Part shown: piece by piece, positions 1 to 8,109 of the stretch | How the letters are laid out: each line of letters opens with the position of its first letter | How positions within the stretch are numbered: the first letter of the stretch is position 1 | Assembly (NCBI GenBank): GCA_963798805.1 | Contig: CAWCVC010000002.1 | Span: forward strand, 744,001-808,000 | Source of the DNA: CAVZCK01 sp963798805 | GTDB lineage: Bacteria; Pseudomonadota; Alphaproteobacteria; Rhizobiales; Rhodomicrobiaceae | Length of the DNA: 64,000 nt | Direction of reading: 5' to 3' | The notes under the pieces: generated by a model | What the model saw: the letters and a program-made list of their open reading frames with translations, nothing else | Told to the model about the DNA's origin: nothing | Databases searched by the model: none | Position numbers and translations under genes: made by a program

Positions 1-1
1 C

Positions 2-394
2 TTCGACATTGTCTATCACCTGCTCAGCCTGCAGCTCAATCACCGCGTGCGGCTGAAGATCGAGACCGACGATTACACGCCCGTGCCGACTGCGGTCGGC
101 GTCTTCCCCGCCGCCAATTGGTACGAGCGCGAAGCCTTCGACCTGTATGGCATCCTGTTCTCCGGCCACCCCGATCTGCGCCGCATCCTCACCGATTACG
201 GCTTTCAGGGACATCCTCTGCGCAAGGATTTTCCGCTGACCGGCTTTGTCGAGGTGCGCTACAGCGAAGAGCAGAAGCGCGTGGTGTACGAGCCGGTGAA
301 GCTGCCGCAGGAATTCCGCAACTTCGATTTTCTGAGCCCCTGGGAAGGCGCTGACTATCAGCTTCCGGGTGATGAAAAAGCGTCCAAATCGTGA
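2..394 (+). CDS. nuoC: NADH-quinone oxidoreductase subunit C (NuoC), 3' part
   Basis: The frame is open from the left edge and ends at a TGA, so only the C-terminal ~130 residues are visible. NuoC is part of the peripheral arm of complex I next to NuoD. The fragment holds the family's hallmark block around NWYEREAFDLYGI, followed by HPDLRRILTDYGF, GHPLRKDFP and LTGFVEVRY, which are conserved in 30-kDa subunits. The C-terminal tail after FDFLSPWEG is the usual short one. It is encoded separately from nuoD rather than fused to it. In most alphaproteobacteria nuoD follows at once; here about 900 bases of other genes come between. Confidence 0.96.
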   Translation, partial: FDIVYHLLSLQLNHRVRLKIETDDYTPVPTAVGVFPAANWYEREAFDLYGILFSGHPDLRRILTDYGFQGHPLRKDFPLTGFVEVRYSEEQKRVVYEPVKLPQEFRNFDFLSPWEGADYQLPGDEKASKS

Positions 395-418
395 AGTTCC
401 CAAGAGGAGAACGGCCGC

Positions 419-712
419 ATGACCGATGAAGCGACATTTACGCTGGCCGAGGCGCTGGCCGCGCAGAAGGCGCTCCGCGATGCCGCGGGCGCAGAAGAAG
501 AGACATTCGAGCTTGCTGATGTGATTGGCATGACGAGCGACGAGATTGAGATGCTGCAGGAGCAGGGCAAATCCTGGGACGAGATCGCGGCAATGATCCA
601 GAAGGCGACCGGCAAGCCGGTGACGGCCAAGGACGTCGAGCAATATTATGTCGGCCCCGATGAGCGCGACCGCTGGAGCGACGACGACGAATTCGAGGAC
701 GACGAGGACTGA
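419..712 (+). CDS. Small acidic protein of unknown function between nuoC and nuoD
   Basis: A 97-residue protein preceded by an AGAGGAG ribosome-binding site. It has no signal peptide or membrane segment. The middle (about residues 35-80) reads as a small helical domain with the pattern ELADVIGMTSDEIEML followed by SWDEIAAMI and VTAKDVEQYY, which resembles short HTH-like repeats. The C-terminus is a run of Asp and Glu. It overlaps the start of the next gene by one base (TGATG), so the two are translationally coupled. I do not recognise the family; the HTH resemblance is only an impression from the spacing of hydrophobic residues. Confidence 0.7.
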   Translation: MTDEATFTLAEALAAQKALRDAAGAEEETFELADVIGMTSDEIEMLQEQGKSWDEIAAMIQKATGKPVTAKDVEQYYVGPDERDRWSDDDEFEDDED

Positions 713-1137
713 TGAAGGCCACGCTGCGGCCGGGCGTCAAGGCCACTTTCTCGTACCAGGTGCCGCGGGAGAAGACGGTGCCGTTCATCTATCCGGAGGC
801 GCCGGAGATGCTGGCGATGCCGGAAGTCTTTGCCACCGGCTTCATGGTCGCGCTGATGGAGTGGACTTGCGTGAAGGCGCTGGCGCCCCATCTCGATGAG
901 GGAGAGGGCAGCGTCGGCGTGCATGTCGATGTCTCACATGACGCCGCCACGCCGGCGGGCATGACGGTGACGGTCGAGGCCGAGGTCACCGAGATCGAAG
1001 GACGGCGCATCTGGTTCCATGTGCGTGCGCATGACGGGGTCGATCAGATCGGCGAAGGCTATCACCGGCGGGCGGTCGTGGAGTGGGCGAAGTTCAACGC
1101 CCGGATCGCGGAGAAGCAGGTGAAAGCGGCTGGCTGA
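712..1137 (+). CDS. Hot-dog fold thioesterase-like protein (FlK-like)
   Basis: This 141-residue protein resembles the fluoroacetyl-CoA-specific thioesterase-like family: an N-terminal segment with VPFIYPEAPEMLAMPEVFATG, then ALMEWTCVKALAPHL, a central VGVHVDVSHDAATPAGMTV block and a C-terminal RRAVVEWAKF. In that family the residues around MEWTC and the His after VDVSH line the thioester site. The real substrate is unknown; such proteins usually hydrolyse small acyl-CoAs. It overlaps the preceding gene by one base and the next small ORF by one base, so it belongs to a short coupled insert within the nuo operon. A link to complex I is positional only. Confidence 0.75.
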   Translation: MKATLRPGVKATFSYQVPREKTVPFIYPEAPEMLAMPEVFATGFMVALMEWTCVKALAPHLDEGEGSVGVHVDVSHDAATPAGMTVTVEAEVTEIEGRRIWFHVRAHDGVDQIGEGYHRRAVVEWAKFNARIAEKQVKAAG

Positions 1138-1313
1138 TGCATTTGGATTTTGCGACCAGCCTGATGAATTTGGTTGCGGCAATTATCGCGCTCTTGGTCG
1201 CGATAGTCGGCATTTTAAAAAAGCGTTGTGTCTCAACCGAAAAGCAGCAGCCCACCTTTCGGTTGATCACAAATCAGGTTTGGAGCCACCAATGGCTGAC
1301 GGCAGCACCATAA
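1137..1313 (+). CDS. Possible small single-pass membrane protein upstream of nuoD
   Basis: A 58-codon frame whose ATG overlaps the stop of the thioesterase-like gene (TGATG). Residues about 8-28 (LMNLVAAIIALLVAIVGILKK) form one convincing membrane helix followed by Lys-Lys-Arg. The C-terminal third is not conserved-looking, and its last 22 bases overlap the start of nuoD. It could be a genuine small membrane protein or a chance hydrophobic frame. The base composition drops toward AT here, unlike the flanking genes. No homologue is recognised. Confidence 0.4.
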   Translation: MHLDFATSLMNLVAAIIALLVAIVGILKKRCVSTEKQQPTFRLITNQVWSHQWLTAAP

Positions 1314-2554
1314 AAACCCCCGAAAAGCCGATGGCCGGCGAGAGACCGGACGTGCTGACGGATGAGTCCAATATCGAGCTGCGCAATTTCACCATCAATT
1401 TCGGGCCGCAGCATCCGGCGGCGCACGGCGTCTTGCGCCTGGTGCTGGAACTCGACGGTGAGGTCGTGGAGCGGGTCGATCCGCATATCGGCCTCCTGCA
1501 TCGCGGCACCGAGAAGCTGATCGAATACAAGACTTATCTCCAGGCCATTCCCTATTTCGACCGGCTCGATTACGTCGCGCCGATGAATCAGGAGCATGCC
1601 TTCTGCCTCGCCATCGAGAAGCTCGTCGGCGTCGAGGTGCCCCGGCGTGGCCAGCTCGTTCGTGTGCTCTATTGCGAGATCGGCCGCATTCTCAACCACC
1701 TGCTTAACGTCACCACGCAGGCCATGGATGTCGGCGCGCTGACGCCGCCGCTCTGGGGCTTCGAGGAGCGCGAGAAGCTGATGGTGTTCTATGAGCGCGC
1801 ATCGGGCTCGCGGCTGCATGCGAACTTCTTCCGTCCCGGCGGCGTGCATCAGGATCTGCCGCAGGCGCTGATCGACGATATCGCTGCCTGGTGCGAGACC
1901 TTCATCCCCGTCCTCGACGACATCGACAGCCTCCTCACCGGCAACCGCATCTTCAAGCAGCGCAATGTCGACATCGGCGTCGTTGCCTTGAAAGATTGCC
2001 TTGCCTGGGGCTTTTCGGGCGTGATGGTGCGCGGCTCCGGCGCGCCCTGGGATCTGCGCAAGGCCCAGCCCTATGAGTGCTATGAGGAGTTCGAGTTCGA
2101 CATTCCGGTCGGCAAGAACGGCGACTGTTTCGACCGCTATCTCATCCGCATGGAGGAGATGCGCCAGTCGATCCGCATCATGAAGCAGGCTATCCACAAG
2201 CTGAACGCGCCGGAGGGCAAGGGGCCGGTGCTAGCGCCGAACAACAAGGTGACGCCGCCGCGCCGGGACGAGATGAAGCGCTCGATGGAGGCGCTCATCC
2301 ATCACTTCAAGCTCTATACCGAAGGCTTTCATGTGCCCGAGGGCGAGATTTATGCGGCGGTCGAGGCGCCGAAGGGCGAATTCGGCGTCTATCTGGTCTC
2401 CGACGGCACCAACAAGCCCTACCGCTGCAAGATTCGCGCCCCGAGCTTCCCGCATCTGCAGGCGATGGACTTCCTGAATAGGGGCCACATGCTGGCCGAT
2501 GTCTCCGCCATCCTCGGCTCGATCGACATCGTGTTCGGCGAAATCGACCGCTGA
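1292..2554 (+). CDS. nuoD: NADH-quinone oxidoreductase subunit D (NuoD)
   Basis: The 49-kDa subunit of complex I, which lines the quinone pocket with NuoB. The start was set at the ATG of MADGST because a GGAG lies about seven bases upstream; the frame extends further up but without family similarity. The first conserved block reads FTINFGPQHPAAHGVLR, then HIGLLHRGTEKLIEYKTY, PYFDRLDYVAPMNQEHAF and the C-terminal GEIDR typical of this subunit. At 420 residues it is close to the family length plus a short variable N-terminal tail. It is followed by over 300 bases without a gene, so transcription may stop or be rejoined by another promoter downstream. Confidence 0.97.
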   Translation: MADGSTIKTPEKPMAGERPDVLTDESNIELRNFTINFGPQHPAAHGVLRLVLELDGEVVERVDPHIGLLHRGTEKLIEYKTYLQAIPYFDRLDYVAPMNQEHAFCLAIEKLVGVEVPRRGQLVRVLYCEIGRILNHLLNVTTQAMDVGALTPPLWGFEEREKLMVFYERASGSRLHANFFRPGGVHQDLPQALIDDIAAWCETFIPVLDDIDSLLTGNRIFKQRNVDIGVVALKDCLAWGFSGVMVRGSGAPWDLRKAQPYECYEEFEFDIPVGKNGDCFDRYLIRMEEMRQSIRIMKQAIHKLNAPEGKGPVLAPNNKVTPPRRDEMKRSMEALIHHFKLYTEGFHVPEGEIYAAVEAPKGEFGVYLVSDGTNKPYRCKIRAPSFPHLQAMDFLNRGHMLADVSAILGSIDIVFGEIDR

Positions 2555-2876
2555 ATCGTCCTGCCTCTAACAGATTCCTAAAGAGCCGACCTCGCACACC
2601 TCGCGTGTAAGTGGCCTGGCTCGTGCTGCCTCAGCCTCTGGCCGGTAAATTCCGCGCCGTTGCTGGCCTGGGCCCCCGAGCACGCCACGAGTGAATTCAT
2701 TATTTGCAATTATACGTAGTAACCCGGCAACAGTGGATTGCATTCACCTCACAGGTGATCGAGACCGCTTGCCTTCGTCGACGCGCTTGGTATGTCTTGG
2801 GCAAGCGATGTGCCTGCGAATTGGGCATGGGGCCTAGCTCGCGCATCGCAACCTTAGGGCACACAGAGGGAAAAAT
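2555..2876 (+). other. Intergenic region between nuoD and an outer-membrane protein gene
   Basis: No coding region is supported here. The right part is AT-richer (around 2695-2760) and ends in an AGAGGG just before the next start codon, so it probably holds the promoter of the outer-membrane protein gene. I could not assign convincing -35/-10 boxes or a terminator. Confidence 0.5.
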
Positions 2877-3602
2877 ATGCGCAAGACGATGCTGGTCGCT
2901 GCTGCGGCCTTGATTGGTAGCGTTGGTGTTGCCGCCGCGGCGGATCTGGGCGGCTACCGCGGTCCTTCGATGAAGGACGAGCCGCTGCCGGCCATCTACC
3001 CGACCTGGGGTGGTTTCTATGTCGGCGGTAACGTCGGTTATGGCTGGGGGAATGTAAAGAACGACTTTACATTCGGCGACACAATATCCGACGATCCGAA
3101 TGGGGTCATCTATGGTGGCCAAATTGGCTACAACTTCCAGCGCGGCAATATCATCTTTGGTCTTGAAGCAAGCCTCAACGGCACTGGTATGGACGACTCT
3201 AAAAGCGTATTCATTGTTGATGAATCTGGTAAGCTCAAAAACCAGATTGATTGGTATGCGACTGGTGTCGGCCGTCTGGGCTACGCCTCTGGGAGCTGGC
3301 TGTTCTATGGCTTTGGCGGTGTCGCTTGGGGCAATGTGAAAACGAAGCTCTCCACTGATAGTGGTGATTTCTCGGACAGCGATAGTGCGACGCATATCGG
3401 TTGGACGGCGGGTGCTGGCATTGAGAGGCTAATTAGCGGTAATCTCAGCGTTCGCCTAGAATATTCCCACGTAGATTTGGGCAGCGAAACTGTCTTTAAA
3501 AATGATTTTGATGAAGACAAGGTCGATGCAAGCTTCGATGCTGTTAAACTTGGCGTGAACTACAAGCTGACCGGCGAACGCGAGCTTGAGCCGCTGAAAT
3601 AA
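2877..3602 (+). CDS. Outer-membrane beta-barrel protein, Omp25/Omp31 type
   Basis: This 241-residue protein has a clear Sec signal peptide (MRKTMLVAAAALIGSVGVAAAA, cleavage expected before DLGGY). The mature part contains WGGFYVGGNVGYGWG and IYGGQIGYNFQRGNIIFGLEA, which are signatures of the small alphaproteobacterial surface-antigen porin-like barrel. Alternating hydrophobic strands continue to a C-terminal VKLGVNYKL. The tail GERELEPLK after the last strand is unusual, because barrels normally end in an aromatic residue. It stands alone, with its own terminator, in a break of the nuo operon. Codon use is more AT-rich than in the neighbours, consistent with a different expression level or a later insertion. 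Confidence 0.88.
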   Translation: MRKTMLVAAAALIGSVGVAAAADLGGYRGPSMKDEPLPAIYPTWGGFYVGGNVGYGWGNVKNDFTFGDTISDDPNGVIYGGQIGYNFQRGNIIFGLEASLNGTGMDDSKSVFIVDESGKLKNQIDWYATGVGRLGYASGSWLFYGFGGVAWGNVKTKLSTDSGDFSDSDSATHIGWTAGAGIERLISGNLSVRLEYSHVDLGSETVFKNDFDEDKVDASFDAVKLGVNYKLTGERELEPLK

Positions 3603-3636
3603 GCCGAACTCACAGGTCTTCCTCCCACTTTGGGCA

Positions 3637-3666
3637 ACAGCCGGGCCGCAGGCCCGGCTGTTTTCG
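3637..3666 (+). terminator. Rho-independent terminator after the outer-membrane protein gene
   Basis: A perfect 12-bp stem (AACAGCCGGGCC / GGCCCGGCTGTT) with a three-base loop is followed by T residues, 35 bases after the stop codon. It isolates the outer-membrane protein gene from the genes downstream. Confidence 0.9.
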
Positions 3667-3769
3667 CTTGAGCGGGCATCTGCGCCGGGCGATCTTGCGG
3701 CAATGAGGATGAGACGGCGGCGAATCGGATGACGACGCACACCTTTACGCCTGTTCGACCGAGCGGGAT

Positions 3770-4432
3770 TTGGGTCTGGCCGGCCGGCCGCGCCGAATTC
3801 AGGGAGCCTGGGCGTTGACTCGGGCCTTCCTGCTCGCGCTCATCGCCGGCTATGCCGACACAGTCGGCTTTCTGCGCTACGACGCCTTCGCCGGGCTGAT
3901 GACCGGCAACACCATCCTGTTCGGCATTGAATTGGCGCGCGCTGAGTTCGGCGATGCAGTCTTTCACACCGCGATCATTGCGGTCTTTCTCACTGGCGTC
4001 GTCCTGTCGCGGCTCATCCTGCGAGCGGGCGGCCCGTCCTGGGCCGCGCTGAGCATTGCGGCGGTGCTGCTGGTGCTTTGCGGCTTCGCCGGGCACAGGA
4101 GCGCGGCACTGATTCTGCCGCTCGCCATGGGCATGCAGAATGCCGCCGCCAACCGCTTCAACGGCGTGGCGCTCAACACCGTTTTCATTACCGGCAATAT
4201 CCAGAAGATCGGCGAAGGGTTGCTCAACTGGGCCTGGCCGCCGAAAGATCCGGGCGCGCAGAAATCGGAGGGCGTCGCCATCTTCGCCCTGGTCTGGATT
4301 GCCTACGCAATCGGCGCGCTGCTCGGAGCGGTGGTCAACAGCCGCGCCTCGCAGCCTCTTCTGATTCCCGCCGCAATCATGCCATTCATCATGCTGAGCC
4401 CCATGGGTATTCCGAGCTTGAAACGCCGATGA
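3770..4432 (+). CDS. DUF1275 (YoaK-type) membrane protein, start uncertain
   Basis: The protein has about six membrane helices and the family motifs GYADTVGFLRY, FAGLMTGNTI, GMQNAAANRF and NTVFITGNIQK. DUF1275 proteins are inner-membrane proteins of unknown function, related to YoaK. The conserved part starts about 15 residues into this frame, but there is no ATG in it: the frame begins at TTG. An ATG at 3729 lies in another frame that stops just before the conserved region. Either a TTG start is used or the 5' end carries a frameshift. The stop overlaps the next gene (ATGA). Confidence 0.8.
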   Translation: MGLAGRPRRIQGAWALTRAFLLALIAGYADTVGFLRYDAFAGLMTGNTILFGIELARAEFGDAVFHTAIIAVFLTGVVLSRLILRAGGPSWAALSIAAVLLVLCGFAGHRSAALILPLAMGMQNAAANRFNGVALNTVFITGNIQKIGEGLLNWAWPPKDPGAQKSEGVAIFALVWIAYAIGALLGAVVNSRASQPLLIPAAIMPFIMLSPMGIPSLKRR

Positions 4433-4866
4433 CCAAGGCCATTTCCACAGAGATGCTGATCGATGCTCCGCCCGAGCGTGTCTGGGCGGTGCTGACCGAT
4501 TTTGCCGCCTATCCGAAGTGGAATCCGTTGATCATCACCATCGAAGGCGAGCCCTCGGTCGGACGGCAACTGAAAGCCATGTTCCAGCCGCCCGGCGCCA
4601 GGGCGCAGGGTTTCAAGCCAATTGTGCTCAGGGTCGAGCCGCCCAATGCGCTCATCTGGCGTGGCTCATTGCCCATTCCCGGCCTGATCGCGGGCGAGCA
4701 CTCTTTCTTGCTGACGCGCGAGGGCGAGCGAACGCGGTTCCGCAACAGCGAGACATTCTCCGGGCTGCTCGTGCCGTTTCTGGGCAAATTGCTGGCGCAA
4801 AGCAGGGAAGGCTTCGATCAGATGAACGCGGCGCTCAAAGCGAGAGTCGAGAGCGGCGCAGCTTGA
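4429..4866 (+). CDS. SRPBCC (START/Bet v1-like) domain protein
   Basis: A 145-residue soluble protein with the polyketide-cyclase/SRPBCC pattern: STEMLIDAPPERVWAVLTDFAAYPKWNP at the N-terminus, then a beta-sheet region and a C-terminal amphipathic helix (GFDQMNAALKARVE). Such proteins bind hydrophobic ligands in a helix-grip pocket. The ligand cannot be deduced. Its start overlaps the stop of the DUF1275 gene by four bases, so the two are co-translated. Confidence 0.85.
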   Translation: MTKAISTEMLIDAPPERVWAVLTDFAAYPKWNPLIITIEGEPSVGRQLKAMFQPPGARAQGFKPIVLRVEPPNALIWRGSLPIPGLIAGEHSFLLTREGERTRFRNSETFSGLLVPFLGKLLAQSREGFDQMNAALKARVESGAA

Positions 4867-5014
4867 GGCTCGACTACGCGGCGCACATCCACATGCGCCC
4901 GCGATCGTCGTCGGCGATAACCCCGGCGCAGCTTTCCCGCGCGGCTCTTACCGCTGGCGATTGCGCCGAAGCTGGGTTATGACCGATCGTGCATATTTCC
5001 GAAAGAGACCACGC

Positions 5015-5614
5015 ATGTCCGTCCGCAAACTCGATCCCGAACAGCCCGCAAGCTTCGAATTCACGCCCGAGAATCTCGCCTGGGCGAAAGCGCAGCTCGA
5101 AAAATACCCGGAAGGGCGCCAGTGGGCGGCGGTGATCCCGCTGATGTGGCGCGCGCAGGAGCAGCAGGGCGGCTGGCTGCCCGAGCCGGCGATCCGCACC
5201 ATCGCCGATATGCTGGAGATGCCCTATATTCGGGCCTATGAAATCGCCACCTTCTACACCATGTTCAACCTGTCGCCGGTCGGCAAATTCCATGTCCAGC
5301 TTTGCGGGACGACCCCCTGCATGCTGCGCGGCGCCGAGGAGCTGAAGGCGGTTTGCCGCAAGGTGATCGGGCCGGAGAACAAGGTGACGCCGGACGGGCT
5401 GTTCTCCTGGACCGAGGTCGAATGTCTCGGGGCTTGCGTGAACGCGCCGATGGTCCAGATCAACAAGGACTATTTCGAGGATTTGACCCCGGACATCTTC
5501 ACTAATCTCTTGCAGAAGTTGCGCGCCGGGGTCGCGGTGAAGCCGGGACCGCAGATCAACCGCCAGTTTTCCGCGCCGGCGAGCGGCGCGCGCACGCTCT
5601 TGAAGACGGATTAA
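5015..5614 (+). CDS. nuoE: NADH-quinone oxidoreductase subunit E (NuoE)
   Basis: The 24-kDa [2Fe-2S] subunit of the NADH dehydrogenase module. The four cluster ligands are visible in LCGTTPCM (C-x4-C) and ECLGACVNAP (C-x3-C). Other family marks are LEKYPEGRQWAAVIPLMWRAQ, GGWLPEPAI and ATFYTMF. The start was placed at the ATG of MSVRKLD, where the conserved sequence begins; an in-frame ATG upstream would add 18 unlike residues. The C-terminal extension after INKDYFEDL is typical of alphaproteobacteria. It is separated from nuoF by only six bases. Confidence 0.97.
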   Translation: MSVRKLDPEQPASFEFTPENLAWAKAQLEKYPEGRQWAAVIPLMWRAQEQQGGWLPEPAIRTIADMLEMPYIRAYEIATFYTMFNLSPVGKFHVQLCGTTPCMLRGAEELKAVCRKVIGPENKVTPDGLFSWTEVECLGACVNAPMVQINKDYFEDLTPDIFTNLLQKLRAGVAVKPGPQINRQFSAPASGARTLLKTD

Positions 5615-5620
5615 TAGGAT

Positions 5621-6916
5621 ATGCTTTCGGATAAGGACCGCATCTTCAAAAATCTTTATGGCCAGCTCGATTGGCGGCTGAAGGCGGCGCAGAAGCGCGG
5701 CGCCTGGAGCGAGACCAAGACCTTCATCGACAAGGGCCAGGACTGGATCATCGACCAGGTCAAGGCTTCCGGACTGCGTGGGCGGGGCGGCGCGGGCTTT
5801 CCGACCGGGCTCAAATGGTCGTTCATGCCCAAGAACGATCCGCGTCCGTCCTATCTTGTCGTCAATGCCGATGAGTTGGAGCCCGGCACCTGCAAGGACC
5901 GCGAGATCATGCGGCACGATCCGCATCTGCTGATCGAAGGCTGCCTGATTGCCAGCTTCGCCATGCGCGCCCATGCCTGCTACATCTATATTCGCGGCGA
6001 ATATATCCGCGAGCGCGAGCGCCTGCAGGCCGCGGTCGATGAAGCCTATGCCGCCAAGCTGATCGGCAAGGACAACGTCCATGGCTGGGACTTCGACATC
6101 TACCTCCATCACGGCGCGGGCGCCTATATTTGCGGGGAGGAAACCGCGCTGCTCGAAAGCCTCGAAGGCAAGAAGGGCCAGCCGCGTCTGAAGCCGCCAT
6201 TCCCTGCCAATGCCGGCCTGTGGGGCGCGCCGACCACTGTCAACAATGTCGAATCGATCGCCGTCGTCCCCGATATCCTGCGGCGCGGCGCCACTTGGTT
6301 CGCGGCGCTCGGACGGCCGAACAACACCGGCACCAAGCTGTTCTGCATCTCCGGCCATGTGAACGAGCCTTGCAATGTCGAGGAGGAGATGGGCATTCCG
6401 CTGCGCGAGCTGATCGAGAAGCACGCCGGCGGCGTTCGCGGCGGCTGGGACAATCTGCTCGCTGTCATTCCCGGCGGCTCCTCGGTGCCCTGCGTTCCGG
6501 CCTCGATGTGCCAGGATCTGCTGCTGGACTTCGACTCTCTCCGCGATGTGCAGTCCGGCCTCGGCACGGCGGCGGTCATCGTCATGGACAAGTCGACGGA
6601 CATCATCAAGGCGATCGCCCGCATCGCCTACTTCTACAAGCATGAGAGCTGCGGCCAGTGCACGCCGTGTCGCGAGGGCACCGGCTGGATGTGGCGCGTC
6701 TTGGAGCGCATGGTGCGCGGCGAGGCGGCGCCTCGCGAGATCGACATGCTCTATGACGTCTCCAAGCAGATCGAGGGCCACACCATCTGCGCCCTCGGCG
6801 ACGCCGCGGCCTGGCCGATCCAGGGGCTGATCCGGCATTTCCGCCCGGTGATCGAGGAGCGCATGGCCGAGCGCGCCGCACCTGTGAAACGCAGCCGGGT
6901 CATTGCGGCGGAATAG
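5621..6916 (+). CDS. nuoF: NADH-quinone oxidoreductase subunit F (NuoF)
   Basis: The 51-kDa subunit carries FMN, the NADH site and cluster N3. The glycine-rich NADH/FMN motif GLRGRGGAGFPTG lies at about residues 52-64, NADELEPGTCKDR follows, and the [4Fe-4S] motif ESCGQCTPCREG lies at about 345. The length of 431 residues matches the family. It forms a module with nuoE directly upstream. Downstream, instead of nuoG, come about 1.2 kb of unrelated sequence. Confidence 0.98.
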   Translation: MLSDKDRIFKNLYGQLDWRLKAAQKRGAWSETKTFIDKGQDWIIDQVKASGLRGRGGAGFPTGLKWSFMPKNDPRPSYLVVNADELEPGTCKDREIMRHDPHLLIEGCLIASFAMRAHACYIYIRGEYIRERERLQAAVDEAYAAKLIGKDNVHGWDFDIYLHHGAGAYICGEETALLESLEGKKGQPRLKPPFPANAGLWGAPTTVNNVESIAVVPDILRRGATWFAALGRPNNTGTKLFCISGHVNEPCNVEEEMGIPLRELIEKHAGGVRGGWDNLLAVIPGGSSVPCVPASMCQDLLLDFDSLRDVQSGLGTAAVIVMDKSTDIIKAIARIAYFYKHESCGQCTPCREGTGWMWRVLERMVRGEAAPREIDMLYDVSKQIEGHTICALGDAAAWPIQGLIRHFRPVIEERMAERAAPVKRSRVIAAE

Positions 6917-6989
6917 GGAGCGGTGCCCCCCGGCCGGGCGGTGAGTTTGCGGCCTGAGGGCGGGTCGTCGACCGCTATGGGGTGATGGG

Positions 6990-7439
6990 ATGCGGGGCGT
7001 TGTGCTGGGCTATGACAAGACGACGGGAATGGGCGTCATCAGCGGCGACGATGAGAGGAGATACAGCGTTGCCCGTGCCGGCTTAGGCGAGGGCGTCCAT
7101 TCGCTGATGCCCGGCAAAAAGGTCGATTTCGTCGTTGAGAACGGACGTGCGACTTCCGTCTTTCCGATCCAGGGGGCGTTTTCCGTCGGAGAGAAGAACA
7201 AATGGATCGCGGCGCTGCTCGCCTTGACCTTCGGCGGCTTCGGCGTCCATAAATTCTATCTGGGCAAGAACACCGCCGGCTTCATCATGCTCGCCCTTTT
7301 TCTCGGCGGCATTGTTCTCGGAGGTATCCCGACAGTGCTGATCAGCATTGTCGCCTTCGTCGAATGCATCATCTATCTGGTGAAAAGCGAGCAGCAGTTT
7401 TACGATGATTATGTGGCGGGGGACCGCGCCTGGTTCTGA
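6990..7439 (+). CDS. TM2-domain membrane protein with an N-terminal cold-shock-like domain
   Basis: The first ~65 residues (RGVVLGYDKTTGMGVISGDD ... PGKKVDFVVENGRATSVFPI) look like a cold-shock or OB-fold beta-barrel. After a linker, residues about 73-140 form a TM2 domain: KNKWIAALLALTFGGFGVHKFYLGKNTAGFIML, then a second helix region. TM2 proteins have two membrane helices joined by a short turn; their function is mostly unknown. The gene sits between nuoF and nuoG with its own spacing, so it is an insertion in the operon rather than a complex I subunit. Confidence 0.8.
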   Translation: MRGVVLGYDKTTGMGVISGDDERRYSVARAGLGEGVHSLMPGKKVDFVVENGRATSVFPIQGAFSVGEKNKWIAALLALTFGGFGVHKFYLGKNTAGFIMLALFLGGIVLGGIPTVLISIVAFVECIIYLVKSEQQFYDDYVAGDRAWF

Positions 7440-7644
7440 AAGCAGGCTTGGATACGGGATCTGCGGCGGCGCCGGCTCGGTATTGTGGCGCAAAGCGCGC
7501 GCTGCGGCTGAATGGCAGCATCGCAGCCGCCGAACTCGTTTAAACTTCAAACAAAACAGCAAGCGGAGGGAACAGGGCAGGGGCCGCGTCCGCGCCCATC
7601 GACCGGACGGCTCGATCAGTCGTCTTGCGTGGGGAGTATCCGAT

Positions 7645-7891
7645 ATGGTGGGCAGAATCGGGCGGGTACGGTCATTGGTCTCGTGCTCTTATTTGCCGCG
7701 TGGCTCTGGTGGCTTTACATCTACCGATCGGCGGGGCGATCGACTGCCTCGTTCTGCCGGACCGTTGCCAAGCGCTGAAAGGTCTTGCGCCGCTGGTGAC
7801 GCTCCCGCCTTATAATCCCATGGTGCTGTGGGTTGGCGTGGCAGCGGCGCTGCTCGGCACGGTCCTGCGGCTCGCCTCCAGGGGCTGGTAA
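7645..7891 (+). pseudogene. Probable decayed gene for a small membrane protein
   Basis: Reading in three successive frames gives a coherent protein: MVGRIGR, then AGTVIGLVLLFAAWLWWLYI (a membrane helix), then PIGGAIDCLVLPDRCQALKGL and a second helix near LWVGVAAALLGTVLRLAS. Each switch would need one extra base (near 7660 and 7722). No single frame carries both helices with a good start. This may be a broken gene, or two sequence errors. The surrounding bases 7440-7644 and 7892-8109 show no other gene. Confidence 0.35.
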
Positions 7892-8109
7892 GCCTCTGCC
7901 TCCCGCAGTCGCCACCGGATCACACGGCGAATCGTCTTGAGGGATGAGAAACAGTGCAGAAGGCTCGCAAAAGCGCCGAGCCCCCTGGCCAATAAGCGCG
8001 ACCGCGAGTATAGAGCCAGCGGTTGCGTCTTTCGGCCCTCTTGTTGCATTGCGGCAAGACACGACATAAAACCTGTACGCGGGGGCCGGCAGGGAAGAGA
8101 AGAGCGGCA

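Noticed and set aside
3720..3830. ATG at 3729 as start of the DUF1275 protein
   Set aside because: Its frame stops before the conserved region; joining them needs a frame change in the opposite direction to the other frameshifts, and I cannot show that it happened.
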